In this document: piece by piece, positions 12,105 to 22,671 of the stretch | Layout of the letters: each line of letters starts with the position of its first letter | Position numbering within the stretch: position 1 is the stretch's first letter | Assembly (NCBI GenBank): GCA_946902985.2 | Contig: OX336388.2 | Location: forward strand, 375,397,387-375,461,386 | DNA length: 64,000 bases | Reading direction: 5' to 3' | DNA from: Meconema thalassinum | Taxonomy: Eukaryota; Arthropoda; Insecta; Orthoptera; Tettigoniidae | The notes under the pieces: model-generated | What the model saw: only the letters and a program-made list of their open reading frames with translations | Databases searched by the model: none | What the model was told of the DNA's origin: nothing | Translations under genes and position numbers: made by a program

Positions 12105-12470
12105 TAGCCTCCGGTGCCAGGTGCAACCTTTGTTATTTGAGACCCAGAGGGCAGCTTGCATGTCGAATCTCGTTGTTCCTTAAAGCACTACGAAAGTCAA
12201 GGAGGTTAGATATCTAAGCTCCTTGAACACTATAGCGCTTTCTAAAGGAGAAATGAGGAATTTTGTGTTGGCGGAAACTTCCAAGATTAATTTCGCCATT
12301 ATGGACACAGCCTACTGAATTCGAATGGGTTCTTTGGCATGCCAACATCGTATGACATGGTGTCGTAATTTTGACGCCTTTCAAAAATCACTTAACACGG
12401 TCAGGAGCGAACCTGCAAGCTTGGGGTTAGTAGACCGTCACGTTGACCACTCACCCACCGTAGCAAGCAG
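12105..12470 (-). repeat. SINE family E, minus strand (copy 1)
   Basis: This matches the three other family E copies (24520-24910 plus, 31048-31436 plus, 59697-60092 minus). On the minus strand the head is TTGCTACGGTGGGTGAGTGG, with the B box GGTTCGC and a body containing GGCATGCCAAAGAACCCATTC. It interrupts the TTCGAA-rich hAT-like element. Confidence 0.85.
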
Positions 12471-12765
12471 TTATTTCGTTAAAGCGAATAATTGGAATAT
12501 TCCAACGTGTGAATAATTCAAATTGTCGAACTATTCGTGTGTTCGAATCAAATATTTGTATTCGATATTATTCGATTATATCGATGCTCGAATATGTACA
12601 GCCCAATTTTTACTAGCAATACAGAATAATGACAATTTATAGCGTGATTTATGTTATCAACAAATTGAATGACAACTAGTACAGAGGGGTTAACGATTCT
12701 CTCACAGGGGATCTGTAATTTACTCCTTTGCAAGTCGTTCCCTTAAAAGTAATACAGCACATTGA

Positions 12766-13079
12766 TCACGACTGAACCAAGTGAAGTAGTACTGCATCTA
12801 CGCCCCTGTATCTGTCTCGAACACCAATATGACACACTGATAGGAAGACAGGGATATCCACGAGTTCACCAAACACACAGATAATTACACGGACATTATC
12901 CAACACGATGACACTGTGAGCGTTGGATCGATAACACACAGCTGTGTGAAAACCTACACCGCTAGCTGTTTCAGTACAGTCTAACCAAAAACCAGTACAA
13001 GGCAGTGATTCGCCGCCAAAATCCATGTTCTGGACGCATGATTCAGCTTCTACGTAAGTACTAAAGTTCGTGATTAAAA
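12766..13079 (-). CDS. Candidate orphan exon, minus strand
   Basis: On the minus strand a strong splice-acceptor-like tract (TTTTTTTGTTTTTTTACAG) ends at 13080. The frame immediately after it stays open for about 104 codons to a stop at 12766-12768, passing NMDFGGESLPCTGFWLDC and CHIGVRDRYRGVD. The segment has a higher GC content than its AT-rich surroundings and sits in one of the few stretches that is not an evident repeat. I recognise no family. It could be a terminal exon of a host gene, an exon fragment, or chance. Confidence 0.2.
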
Positions 13080-14005
13080 CTGTAAAAAAACAAAAAAACT
13101 AATAAACAATGAAAATGTACTTTTAAAACTGCAGTTATGACCCAGTCGCCTCCGTAGCGTAGCGGTCAGCATGGTTAGCTGCCGCCCCGGAGGTCCTGGG
13201 TTCGATTCCCGGCTCTGCCACGAAATTTTTGAAAAGTGGTATGAGGACTGGAACGGGGTCTACTCAGCCTCGGGTGGTCCAAATGAGTAGAGGGGGTTCG
13301 ATTCCCACCTCAGCCATCCTCGAAGTGGTTTTCCGTGGTTTCCCACTTCGTCTTCGGGCAAATGCCGGGATGGTACTGCCCCCGTAAATTGAATTATATT
13401 GAGACCACGATGGCTGTAGTAGCAAATATGAATAAAGTTATGGATGTCATAGTTGTGACGTGGATATTCATGACGTAGGCACGGATGACGCAGATTTCAT
13501 GCAAGTAGGCTGGTTGAGCTGAGATTCTTGGTGACGTCATGATTTTGTTCGAGAAAGATCGGAGATTTACGACGCAGTCGCAGGAAACAAGGTATTGTGC
13601 TAAGGAAGAAGTTACGCTATTGGAGGAGAGACTCGAACCAATGAACGATAGTTTGGAAGGAAGACGGAGATTGCTGAAACTACGATATGTAATTACTTTT
13701 GGCATGCAGAATTGTGGAAATCTATTTTCAGTTATGGCATTGATTTGGAATTTTGAAGAAATTAATTTTGAGTTTTTGAAATTTGAAAATCCGTCAAGTA
13801 TAGCCAAAGTTAAAACTTCTAGCAATGACGCAGCAACAGGCTATGGAAGGGATGGATACGCCCCTTAAGAAGTTGATAAAAGGTCGTGCACAGAAGAGAG
13901 GAGCTCTCAGAACTCATACGGATCATACCGCTGATACCGCATATATATTTCAGATGTTATAGAGTCATTTTCGAGTGAATAAGTGAAGCAAGTTGTCTTT
14001 AGCGT

Positions 14006-14272
14006 GTGGTTAAAGCCCGACGCATCGAACGAACACGGAGCAGTTCCATTTTACGCTGCTCGAAACTAGGTGAAGTTGAAACGCTCACATTAACATTTCC
14101 ACCAGATAAGATATCAAGAGTTAACTTCAGCCTTTATTATAATTCAATTGGGCAGTACAACATTGAGGTGTGTAGAAGATTTGAACAATTTCACAGTTAT
14201 ACTTCGAAAGATATTGGCACTTTAAGGCTGCCAACAAAAGTGATTTTCTCGCCACATGAGAAACACTTTTAA
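14006..14272 (+). CDS. Conserved 88-codon frame inside the 3.9-kb element, copy B
   Basis: Counterpart of 8392-8658. It has the same start (MVKARRIERTRS) and stop, with about ten amino-acid differences. No domain is recognised. It follows the predicted promoter (TATA box at 13875-13883) and precedes the 128-codon frame at 14531-14917. Confidence 0.25.
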   Translation: MVKARRIERTRSSSILRCSKLGEVETLTLTFPPDKISRVNFSLYYNSIGQYNIEVCRRFEQFHSYTSKDIGTLRLPTKVIFSPHEKHF

Positions 14273-14530
14273 AATTCCACATTATACACTACGGCTGACA
14301 CGTGGAGTGCAACAGTGATATTGGAGAATACGTTTGGTGTTACAACGATACTTTCGACTATGGAACATTATAATCTTGCAGTGCTTTCGATGATTATAAC
14401 AGTAGTTGAGATGGAAGGCTAAGGCTTTAATGCAATTGGGACATATATCGATTGAGTGAAATAACAGCATGGAACTTCGTTAATCGTCATTCTACAAAAG
14501 CGAGCATGTAGTGAACATCCAACTACACTC

Positions 14531-14917
14531 ATGCATCGTGAATCCATCGCTGAATTATATCAGATGGCAGTGGAAATATTTTCATACTCCACAATTATAA
14601 ATATTTCTGCGGAAATAACTGCAATAAACTTCATGGCGAATTGCGACCAGAACTTCAGGGAAATTTCAAGAGAGGCCAGGGTGGACCCGGCTCACAAAGA
14701 AGAGTTTTGCCAGAAGGATGTTTTTCGTATCCACGGAGCAGTGCAATTTCCGGAGGAGGAAGCAGTTCGATTCTCCGAGGACGCTGATTCCAGGTTCGAG
14801 GACGGAGCACATCTTTACGCTGGTGAATTGGAACCAACAGCAGTTTTCTTTGAAAACTTTCCTCTAGAACTTCAATCAACAGATAAGGTAGTCGTGAATG
14901 TTTCTTGTATTATTTGA
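14531..14917 (+). CDS. Candidate 128-codon frame inside the 3.9-kb element, copy B
   Basis: Counterpart of 8950-9303, open further upstream here (MHRESIAELYQMAVE). It is acidic, with no signal peptide, membrane segment or known motif. It shares the C-terminus VVNVSCII with copy A. Confidence 0.25.
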   Translation: MHRESIAELYQMAVEIFSYSTIINISAEITAINFMANCDQNFREISREARVDPAHKEEFCQKDVFRIHGAVQFPEEEAVRFSEDADSRFEDGAHLYAGELEPTAVFFENFPLELQSTDKVVVNVSCII

Positions 14918-17559
14918 GTCTTGTAGCGATATCTGAGCAACCGTTTTTCCCATATTTTCTGTCCCATATTTTTTTTGTGCCCCATTTTCTTGATTAACAT
15001 TTCTGTACTCAGTACACTTCGATGATTTATGCCTTTTTCTACGATTTGTTGAGACATTGTTATGTCATTGGCATACTTAAATAATTTTGGATCAGTTGAG
15101 ACTGATATTATATTCTTTCAGTAATTTGCATATTTTTGTAGTCACGATTTGATTGTAAAGTTAACAATTTGCTATGGCAGATTTGAATTCAGACAGCGTG
15201 TCATTTTATTAAAGTAATTCTATTCAGTAAATTACTTTGACCAATTTTCTGTCATCCTCAAGAAAGAAGAATGATTAAAAGATTTTAGAGCGTTAAAATC
15301 TATTACGATATCGACGATCTTTGAAATACTAGTCGTCTTATGAACATGATTGCAACATAGACATTTATCATTGCATTATAGACAATTTTATGAAATATGA
15401 ACTTTGATTACGATTTATTGAATACACTATAGTAATGAACATTTGATAGGAGTTTTTCTCAATTATAGATTGGAACAATAATGTTTGCATTCCACAGTCT
15501 AATTGTATTCTATTCGACTATTTATGCAGTTTATATGAACTTTGATTGAAGATAGTATTTTTATACTGCGTTACTTTGAAGATATTAATCTCAATTTTGA
15601 TAGACCAGGGAGGAGTGTCTAATCGTATTTGCTATTAAATTTATTTGTGATTGGCAAATTTTTACTTCATATCGATTCATGAATGAAACCCACGAAGGTT
15701 AAATAATAACAGTCATTAATACAATTGATGAATATAAGAATTTTTAAAGAGGAACAATGGATGTATAATCGTTAGTTCAGTGGACATGTAAAAGTCGCTG
15801 ATGAATAATGCCCTTGAATAATGAAGGAGGTTCCCACAGTAATAAATGAAGTTGATGAATTTATAAGTGGAGGTTTTTGTATGGAGTTTGGAAGATTTTA
15901 TGCCATATATATGAAGATATATGATGAATTTTGGGCCAATTGTTGTGCAATTTTGTGCGTTTTGAGCGAAGTATTTTTCCGCTGGATGTATTGTTCTGGT
16001 TCTTTGAAAGTTATTCATATGAAAATACTGTTAAAATTAACAAGAGTGTTAATTAATTTGAGATGAAGATTTTGAATGGAGGTTACCATCACAAATATTA
16101 ATAATAATTATTAAACCTTATTAAACCTGAATTTGACAGTTAAATATAACTAACCTTCATTGGTCGATTATATCAACACGATTTAAGTAATTATCAACCG
16201 GACAAACGTGTGGTTTAATGTATTTCTTGTATAAATAATATAAACAATATTAATATTGTAAATAATTTTGTAAATATCTTTGATAATAATTTGAAATGAT
16301 AGTGATTAATAGAGGCGTGTATAAAATTTTCAATTGTCATTTGACATTGTTATAAACAATTTTATTATTGTTATAAATAATTAATGAACTTTTGTTATTA
16401 ACATTAAGAGTTTTGTTTTTATACTCTAAACAACACTAGTTAAGCAAGTGGTTTGAACAATTAAACATGATGTGGGATTATTGGAGTAATCCACTGGTGT
16501 TTGAATGGAGCATTTAAAACATTTGCGTGATAATATTTCAGTTGAGATGTGAACATTTACGTGTTTTGAAAAGGAGAGCCAAGCTCTGAGGTAACTCGCT
16601 TATGCTAGGGTTGAACGAACGGGGAGTCCACTTTGACGATGCAGGTGCATTGCAGCTGGCCCGGACAACTGTATGACAGAGGCCAAGGACGTATCCATAA
16701 TAGCCTTGTGGCTATAAATAAAATGTGAAGTATATAAACACGCAAAACAATTGATATATGTGTCTCGTCCAAAATCCCGTTTCCATTCCAAGTGCATTAT
16801 TATTTTTACGTTACTTTGAGCTTGAGAAAGCTAGAGTATACAAGTCCTACAGGAGGACATGATTATATGGACGATTGCTTCTGATTGCCACGTAGATTTT
16901 GTTGTTCTATTTTTGTTAAAGTCATTCTTTATGTGAAATAAATTATTGTGCAGTTTAAAGTTTCTCGTCTTCGTTCTGGTTCATTTTAAATATCATGGTG
17001 GAGGTTATTGTGTGGGCATACTTTAAGTGATCCAGTTGACAACCCAGTCCCCGAGATAAATTTAAGAGGTAAGTAAAGGTAAGTATGAACCCCCGTATAT
17101 TTTGGTGTGTTCCACAATAATTTCTTGTTAACTATTGTGCTCTAATCTCGATAGTATCTGTCAGTGCCATTTTCATTGATGTAGCTGTGCCGGTGCGATT
17201 GATTATTGGCAATCCGATTGAGGGTGCGGATATCTGACAGCCTACTATCCGGATATCGGGTACAGTACCTACTGTAAGGCCATGGCCGCCTCCTTCCCTC
17301 TTCCTAGCCTGTCCATCCTAATCTTCCACCCCTTCCCATCCCTCATGAGGCCCCTGTTCGCTTTGCAGGTGAGGCCGCCTGGGCGAAATGCTGATCACAC
17401 CTCCCCAGTTGTATCCAACCCGACCAGATGTTCCAAGCTCCAGGACACTGTCCATAGAGGCGGTAGTGGTGAGTTCTCTCGCTGAGTCCGTGGGAACAAC
17501 CAACCTAGAGGGTAAATTGACTAAATAAAAAAAAAAGTTATGACCCAAACATCTCTCTC

Positions 17560-17643
17560 TCTCTATATATATCTATCTCTATCTCTAGTGACGTTTCTCA
17601 TGATCTCAATCAGCAAGCTTCTACAGTAACCCGTTTATATGGA
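17560..17643 (+). pseudogene. Penelope-like element RT fragment, upstream part
   Basis: The codons just before the family F SINE read ...STVTRLYG and continue after the SINE (19581 onwards) as LPNIHKDG. The pair recreates the R-LYGLPK-H motif of Penelope-like reverse transcriptases. The SINE duplicated CCGTTTATATGGA at 17631-17643, which is why both sides carry it. Confidence 0.7.
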
Positions 17644-18030
17644 GCGGCTTCGGTGGCGTAGTCGGTAGCATGCTGAGCTTCTATGCCCAAGATAGTGGGT
17701 TCAAACCCGGCCGAAGCCGTCGGATTTTTTAAGAGCGTTAAAAATCCCTCAGTATGCCTTCCTTCGGAGGGGAAGTAAAGCCAGCTGTCCCATGTTATAG
17801 ATTTATGGCATGTTAAATAACCTTCCACTAATTGAACCTGTGTGAAGATAAATTGGATAGGTTAAGAATGTAAACAACGCTCTTAGGTTTCTACGTTCGT
17901 TGCCAAGAGCCGACTGCGGTGGCGTCTAGTAGCTAAGTTCTGAACTTGGCCTAGTAGTCGTTGACGGTGGCGCTTGGCGGCAAAAGTAGGAACTATTTGA
18001 AAAATTCTAAGTTGCAGTACTTAAATTAAA

Positions 18031-19340
18031 CAAGAAGTTCCGTTAAGAACTATACAGCCTACTTTTCATGCCAATGATTATTCTACAGAATATGAACCTA
18101 TCTAGAATAATGACGAAATTAAGTTGGTAATATCGAAATATCTAATTAGTTCAAAATATACCTGGTATAATGTAGCCTAATAGAGCACTACAGTTGGCAG
18201 CCCTGGTGACTGAATATATTCTTAGTTCCATCTCTTAAGGTACAGAATACAAAATTTGGTTGAAGTCCAATGGACGTTACATGCAGTTAGACACTGGATC
18301 TATCAGCAGGCGTAAAAGCATGTTGCCAACAATACCATGCGTGTGCTGGTCAGAAATAATCTGAAATATTATGATATCTTGTTGTGCCAATTTTGGATGA
18401 AATCCATTTGTTAGTATAGAAGTTACATGTATTTTAAAATTGGACATATCAGCAGGCATAGAATCATGTTGTCAGCACTGCCTTGTATTAATTACTCCAA
18501 ATTAATCTAGAATGCCAGGTGCTATACGTGTGCAAAGTATAGAGCTGTTGGCTTGCATACTTTCTGATATATTGATATTAGGGTAAAAAATATAGACAGC
18601 ATTTATTAACAGTTGGCAGCCCTGATTGCACTGAAGAATACTTATAGTCATATCTGATATGTTACACATAGCACATGCGAAATTTGGGTGAAATCCTACT
18701 GATAGTATAGAAGTTACATGCATTTAAAAATTGGCCCTATCAGCAGGCTTAGAATCATGTTGGTAGAACTGACGTATATAAGTTACTCCAAAATTAATCA
18801 AACATGTCAGGTACTATACGTGTGCATAGTTTAAAGCTGTCGGCTTGCACACATTCTGATATATTGGTATTTGGATAAAAAATAGAGAGAGCAATTATTA
18901 ACAGTTGGCAGCCCTGGTGGCTCCTAAGAATATGCTCAGTCATATCTGTTTATGTACAGATATTACATACAAAATTTGGTTGAAATCCAGTTGATAGTGT
19001 AGAAGTTATATGCATTTAAACATTGGACCTATCAGAAGGCTTAAAATTATTTTGGCAACACTGTCATGGTTGGCCTCCTGGAAATTAATCTGAAATAGTA
19101 TTATCTACATGTGTGCCAATTTTGGAATAGCTCCTATGCATACCTTGCAGGATATCCAACATGGAGCTCAAATTTCTAGTGCGTTTTTTCAGCAGTTGGT
19201 AGCACTGACATCATTTTCAAATATGGACGTGAGCTATTCCGGTGCACATCTTTACTCATACTAAATTTGGTTTTGATTGCTGCAGCCGTTTAGGAGTTGA
19301 TAGGGGGGGACACACACACAGCCAGACAGACAGACAGAAG

Positions 19341-19376
<36 letters not shown>

Positions 19377-19444
19377 CACATTTGCCCGATCTCATAAGAC
19401 TACTTTTTCCTCATTTTTGCAAAATGTGAAAAGTAGGCTAAAAA
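18031..19444 (-). mobile_element. Tandem-repeat element (family X), minus strand, inserted in SINE F
   Basis: On the minus strand it starts TTTTTAGCCTACTTTTCAC, has a (GTCT)n tract and ends with a hairpin (GTTC-TTAACG-GAAC) followed by CTTG. The ends match the plus-strand copies at 20054-20995 and 22672-24170. The interior consists of units of about 290 bp, each with CAGTTGGCAGCCCTG (18190, 18611, 18901). I see no target duplication. A CTTG end next to a hairpin recalls a Helitron, but I cannot settle the class. Confidence 0.6.
19318..19378. repeat. (GACA)n microsatellite within family X
   Basis: GACAGACAGACA repeats with one GAAGGACA interruption. The same kind of tract sits near the 5' end of other elements in this window, such as the Helitron at 42348-43912, so it belongs to the element rather than arising locally. 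Confidence 0.85.
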
Positions 19445-19570
19445 CAGATAACACACACTATTACAGTCATCACAATTAACACCGGTTATCAGACAGATTC
19501 TACACACACCCAAAGTACACGGGGCTACATGACCGCGTTGTCGCAGCCCCTAAACTTAAGAACCAACCAA

Positions 19571-19980
19571 CCGTTTATATGGACTTCCTAACATCCATAA
19601 AGATGGGATTCCTCTTCGGCCTATTGTTGACAGTATAGATTCTCCTACTTATAATCTGGCCAATATCTTAGTATCTTCTCAAGCCATACATAGGTAACAT
19701 GGCCACCATCAGGAATTCATCGCATTTTATTGGTATTCTGTCCAATCTTCATGTATCACCTGATGATATTCTGGCCAGTTTCGATATTGTGTCTCTAGTT
19801 ACTAAGGTTCCCATCAAGGATGCCATAAACTTGTTAGAAGGGATTTTCCCAAGTGAAATAGTTAATCTGTTTCATCATGTCCTCACCACCACGTACTTCA
19901 GTTTTCATAGTAAGATTTTTGAATAATTGGATGGTGATGCCATGGGATCACTATTATCTCCTGTCATCCCTAATTTTTAG
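19571..19980 (+). pseudogene. Penelope-like element reverse transcriptase fragment
   Basis: Conceptual translation gives [33 protein letters not shown], a frameshift near 19686, then SPDDILASFDIVSLVTKVPI, FPSEIVNLFHHVLTTTYF and finally DGDAMGSLLSPVIPN. The second block contains the first catalytic aspartate box of Penelope-like RTs (SFDVVSLFTKVP in the family) and the last matches their AMGSPLSPVIAN motif. There is an internal TAA after KIFE. The GIY-YIG endonuclease and the remaining RT motifs are absent; the frame ends where family X and the hAT begin. Confidence 0.85.
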
Positions 19981-20053
19981 CAGTAGCGTAGCCACGATTT
20001 TAGTTTGAGGGGGGGGCATTAGGTCCTCATCTATTACTGCAGGAGTTCATATA

Positions 20054-20995
20054 TTTTAGCCTATTTTCATTTATGAAAAATAGTTACAGTGATAAAGGGC
20101 ACTACAACAAGTTAACCGATGCGACTTTATTAAACATTTAGGAGTATTACCCTTCATTTATAAAACCTGTTATGTACAAAACGAACATGGTGGCCAAGCG
20201 AAGTTGAAACATTTTAATGGATATTTCACGCGATTTAACCACCCGAGCTCAGTGAAACTTAAAGCGGTAAATATTTATACAAATTCTAATCTACTGACAT
20301 CTAATTTAGTTAAATTGTTTACATAATCTCAAGATGGAGGCTCTGCGAAATTTTAAAATTAAGTTTTTATTTCTTGTGTCCTAATCATGCTATCGTAGTG
20401 AAAGTTCGTATAATGAACCTACGCAATAATTTTCATCTAATGTTACATAACTGCATGGCCTACATCTGGCGACCATCCGAAATATTTAAGACGGTTCTCA
20501 ATATCTACGAATCTATTGCAGCAATCAAACTGAAATTTTGTATGCTGATTGAGGCTATTAATATAAGTTCACCTATTGGACTTTCAATAACCTGGTGAGC
20601 ACAATACCAACATGGCGGCAAAGTGAAGTAAAAACATTTAAATGGAACTGACTCGCGATTTCATTATCCGAGCGCAGTGAAACTTGGTATGGTAACTGTC
20701 CACACAAAATCTACTGCCATCTAATTAAATTCAATTGTTTTATAAACCCAAGATGGCGTCAGTGTGACATTTTAAAATTGAGTTTTTATTTCTTTGTGTC
20801 CTAATCATGCGATCGAAGTGAACGTTTGAATAATGAACCTATGCTATAATCTTCATCTAACGGTGCATAACTCTATGGCGTACATATAGAACAATCCAAC
20901 ATGGCGTTCCTTTTCATAGGCGGGAGATTTTTCTAATAAAGAAGACCAATTGGATACATGAAAATAGGCTATATAGTTCTTTACGAAACTACCTG
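20054..20995 (+). mobile_element. Family X tandem-repeat element inside the hAT
   Basis: It begins TTTTAGCCTATTTTCATTTA and ends ATGAAAATAGGCTATATAG plus a decayed hairpin and CCTG. Half-units carry ATGG(C/A/T)GGC-like motifs at 20187, 20334, 20612, 20753 and 20901. It is shorter than the copy at 22672-24170 and lacks that copy's (GT)n tract. Confidence 0.7.
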
Positions 20996-21404
20996 TTTTG
21001 AGTATAAGTACTTTAGGGTCCATTTTAACTTAGGATAAAGATCTTCAGTCTGTTCATGTCTGTCTGAATTCTGTCCTTCGTTGCTTTGTTTTGAGGCAGC
21101 TCACAGCTGTGTCAGTGTCTATATTTGTCTCTTGTCACTTAGATTTTCAATTATCCGTTATCAGAATACTACCATTATGGCATATTCACACGTTTCTGTG
21201 CACAATGTTCTTTTACATTAACACTGCACTATGTCTTGGTGTTTTATAAATAGTTTATTTACCAGAAATGTTTTTAGTCAATTTAATGAATCTGTCAAAA
21301 AAAATCCAACAGGAGTAGATAACAGGAAGAAAGGACACTCATAAAGGCATCAAACATGTACCTACGTTGCAAAATATTTAGGTATATTATTGTTAGTGTA
21401 ATTT

Positions 21405-21737
21405 AAAAGCCTCCGTGGCTTAGGCGGCAGCGCGCCGGCCTCTCACCGCTGGGTCTGCGGTTCAAATCCCGGTCACTCCATATGAGATCTGTGCTGGACA
21501 AAACGGAGGCAGACAGGTTTTCCTCCGGGTACTCCGGTTTTCCCTGTCAAAATTTCATTCCAGCAACACTCTCCACTATCATTTCATTTCATCTGTCATT
21601 CATTTAATCATTGCCCCAGAGGAGTGCGTCAGGCCTCGGCAGCCGGCACAGTTCATATCCTCGCCGCTAGATGGGGGCATCATTCATTCCATTCCTGACC
21701 CGGTCGGAGACTAGAAGCAGGCTGTGGATTTTCATTC
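21405..21737 (+). repeat. SINE family G with 16-bp duplication (copy 1)
   Basis: The head is GCCTCCGTGGCTTAGGCGGC with a B box GGTTCAAATCCC. The body contains ACTCCGGTTTTCCCTGTC and ends GCTGTGGATTTTC. ATTGTTAGTGTAATTT is perfectly duplicated at 21389-21404 and 21738-21753. A near-identical copy lies at 29331-29661, so the family was active recently. Confidence 0.93.
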
Positions 21738-22671
21738 ATTGTTAGTGTAATTTATATAGTGCTGTTTTAAGGTAAGCCTAACGGTCGCCGTGTATGGTAC
21801 CTCAATCTTGTTTATTATTATTATTATTCAGAGGAAACTGTAGCACCCTTTAAATAATAATAAATAAATACGAACCTTTAAAAAAAATGGAATAACTTTA
21901 CATTCTATCAGTGAGCATTGCGTCTTTCTCGTTGTGCCTATATAATGAAATGGGGGCCTCAATTTTCTACACCTACAATAAAAGCTTTTCATAACTTACC
22001 GAAGATGTGTCCAGTTTTGCCTTCTTTATGACAAATCGGTCGATCTTAACAGTCGCTAATGTGACAAAAAGAAGAAAGAAAAGAGCAACTATCAAACAAC
22101 TCTCGACTCTTCCCCTATACTACCACTCACAAACTGTATCTCTCCTCTCGCACAGACACACAACCACCGTAAATCCCGACAGTGGCGACAATCCACCATG
22201 CTGCGCCAGTATTGTAGCCTGGGACATTTTAACACTGATATTTCCAGGAAATGGAAATTAAAAGGTGACAAGATATAACTGGCACCCTCCAGAGAGGTCT
22301 CCTGCTAATTGGCAATCTCCTAATTTCTTGGTAGACTTTTGTCATCATCACCTGGATGTATCCCCAGTACTCAGGCACCTACTGTTCTCGGAAAATCCCC
22401 CCTCCCCCATGTCACAATCCTAATTGCAACCCTGTTATTTGAGCTCCTCCAGGCTGTGCAGACACGGAAATGATGACAGGCCGTGCAAAGATTGTTAGTA
22501 CAGTCATTGTCAAAGCATTTACTGTATTTAACATTTCGTTGTAGGTTCTAAATTTGTTCGAGCCGTAAGAAAATATGAAGGCTTATGCCAACACCAATTT
22601 CTGGATTTATTTTGGGGGGGGGGGGGGGGAGGGGCGGCCCCTCTGCCCCCCCCCCCTCTGGCTACGCCACT

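Larger units (their letters stand above)
7318..12606. mobile_element. TTCGAA-rich hAT-like element interrupted by two SINEs
   Basis: The left part (about 7318-7472) and right parts (11883-12104 and 12471-12606) are rich in TTCGAA-type motifs. They end in matching inverted termini: TAGTGCTGTAC on the left and GTACAGCCCA on the right. The flanks share TTTTACTAG, consistent with an old 8-bp duplication that I cannot place to the base. The element was split by a family A SINE (itself carrying the 3.9-kb element) and by a family E SINE. No transposase was recognised. Confidence 0.65.
13377..17264 (+). mobile_element. 3.89-kb TG...CA element, copy B, inserted in SINE GTAC site
   Basis: Same ends as copy A (TGCCCCCG at the left, ending GGTACA at the right), bounded by GTAC at 13373-13376 and 17265-17268. 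It is almost collinear with copy A, differing by scattered substitutions and small indels, for example a roughly 16-base gap near 16830. The host SINE is on the plus strand, whereas in copy A it is on the minus strand. So the element hit the same palindromic site in both orientations, and the two copies cannot be one segmental duplication of the whole locus. Confidence 0.85.
13145..17535 (+). repeat. SINE family A, plus strand, split by the 3.9-kb element
   Basis: The head is 13145-13376 (tRNA-like start GTCGCCTCCGTAGCGTAGCG, B box GGTTCGATTCCC). The tail is 17265-17535 and ends in a run of A. A perfect 12-bp duplication AGTTATGACCCA flanks it at 13133-13144 and 17536-17547. This proves the two halves are one SINE and that everything from 13377 to 17264 arrived later. 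Confidence 0.93.
17644..19570 (+). repeat. SINE family F with exact 13-bp duplication, split by a tandem-repeat element
   Basis: The head GCGGCTTCGGTGGCGTAGTC starts at 17644 and has a B box GGTTCAAACCC. The body runs to about 18030 and resumes at 19445, ending in TGAGGAACCAACC-like sequence at 19570. CCGTTTATATGGA flanks it at 17631-17643 and 19571-19583. Other copies lie at 33934-34285, 54232-54737 and 56237-56699; the uninterrupted copy at 54232 shows what is missing here. Confidence 0.9.
19981..22671. mobile_element. 2.7-kb hAT element with exact 8-bp duplication, carrying nested insertions
   Basis: The left terminus is CAGTAGCGTAGCCACG and the right terminus CTGGCTACGCCACTG, an imperfect inverted pair typical of hAT. 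ATTTTTAG flanks it at 19973-19980 and 22672-22679. It sits in the first bases of a family X copy that resumes at 22672. Inside are a further family X copy and a family G SINE. On the minus strand near 21995-22080 a frame reads RFVIKKAKLDTSS and meets GTAAGT, which could be a hAT transposase first exon; this is weak. G and C runs sit just inside the right end. Confidence 0.85.

Noticed and set aside
13145..13220. tRNA gene on the plus strand (GTAGCGTAGCGGTCAGCATG with GGTTCGATTCCC)
   Set aside because: It is the head of SINE A. No proper acceptor stem pairs, and the unit has a SINE body, A tail and a 12-bp duplication. The same applies to all other tRNA-like heads in the window.
7755..17268. 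Simple segmental duplication as the explanation for the two 3.9-kb copies
   Set aside because: The flanking SINEs are on opposite strands relative to the element and have different target duplications (TAAAATAA and AGTTATGACCCA), so the flanks were not duplicated together.
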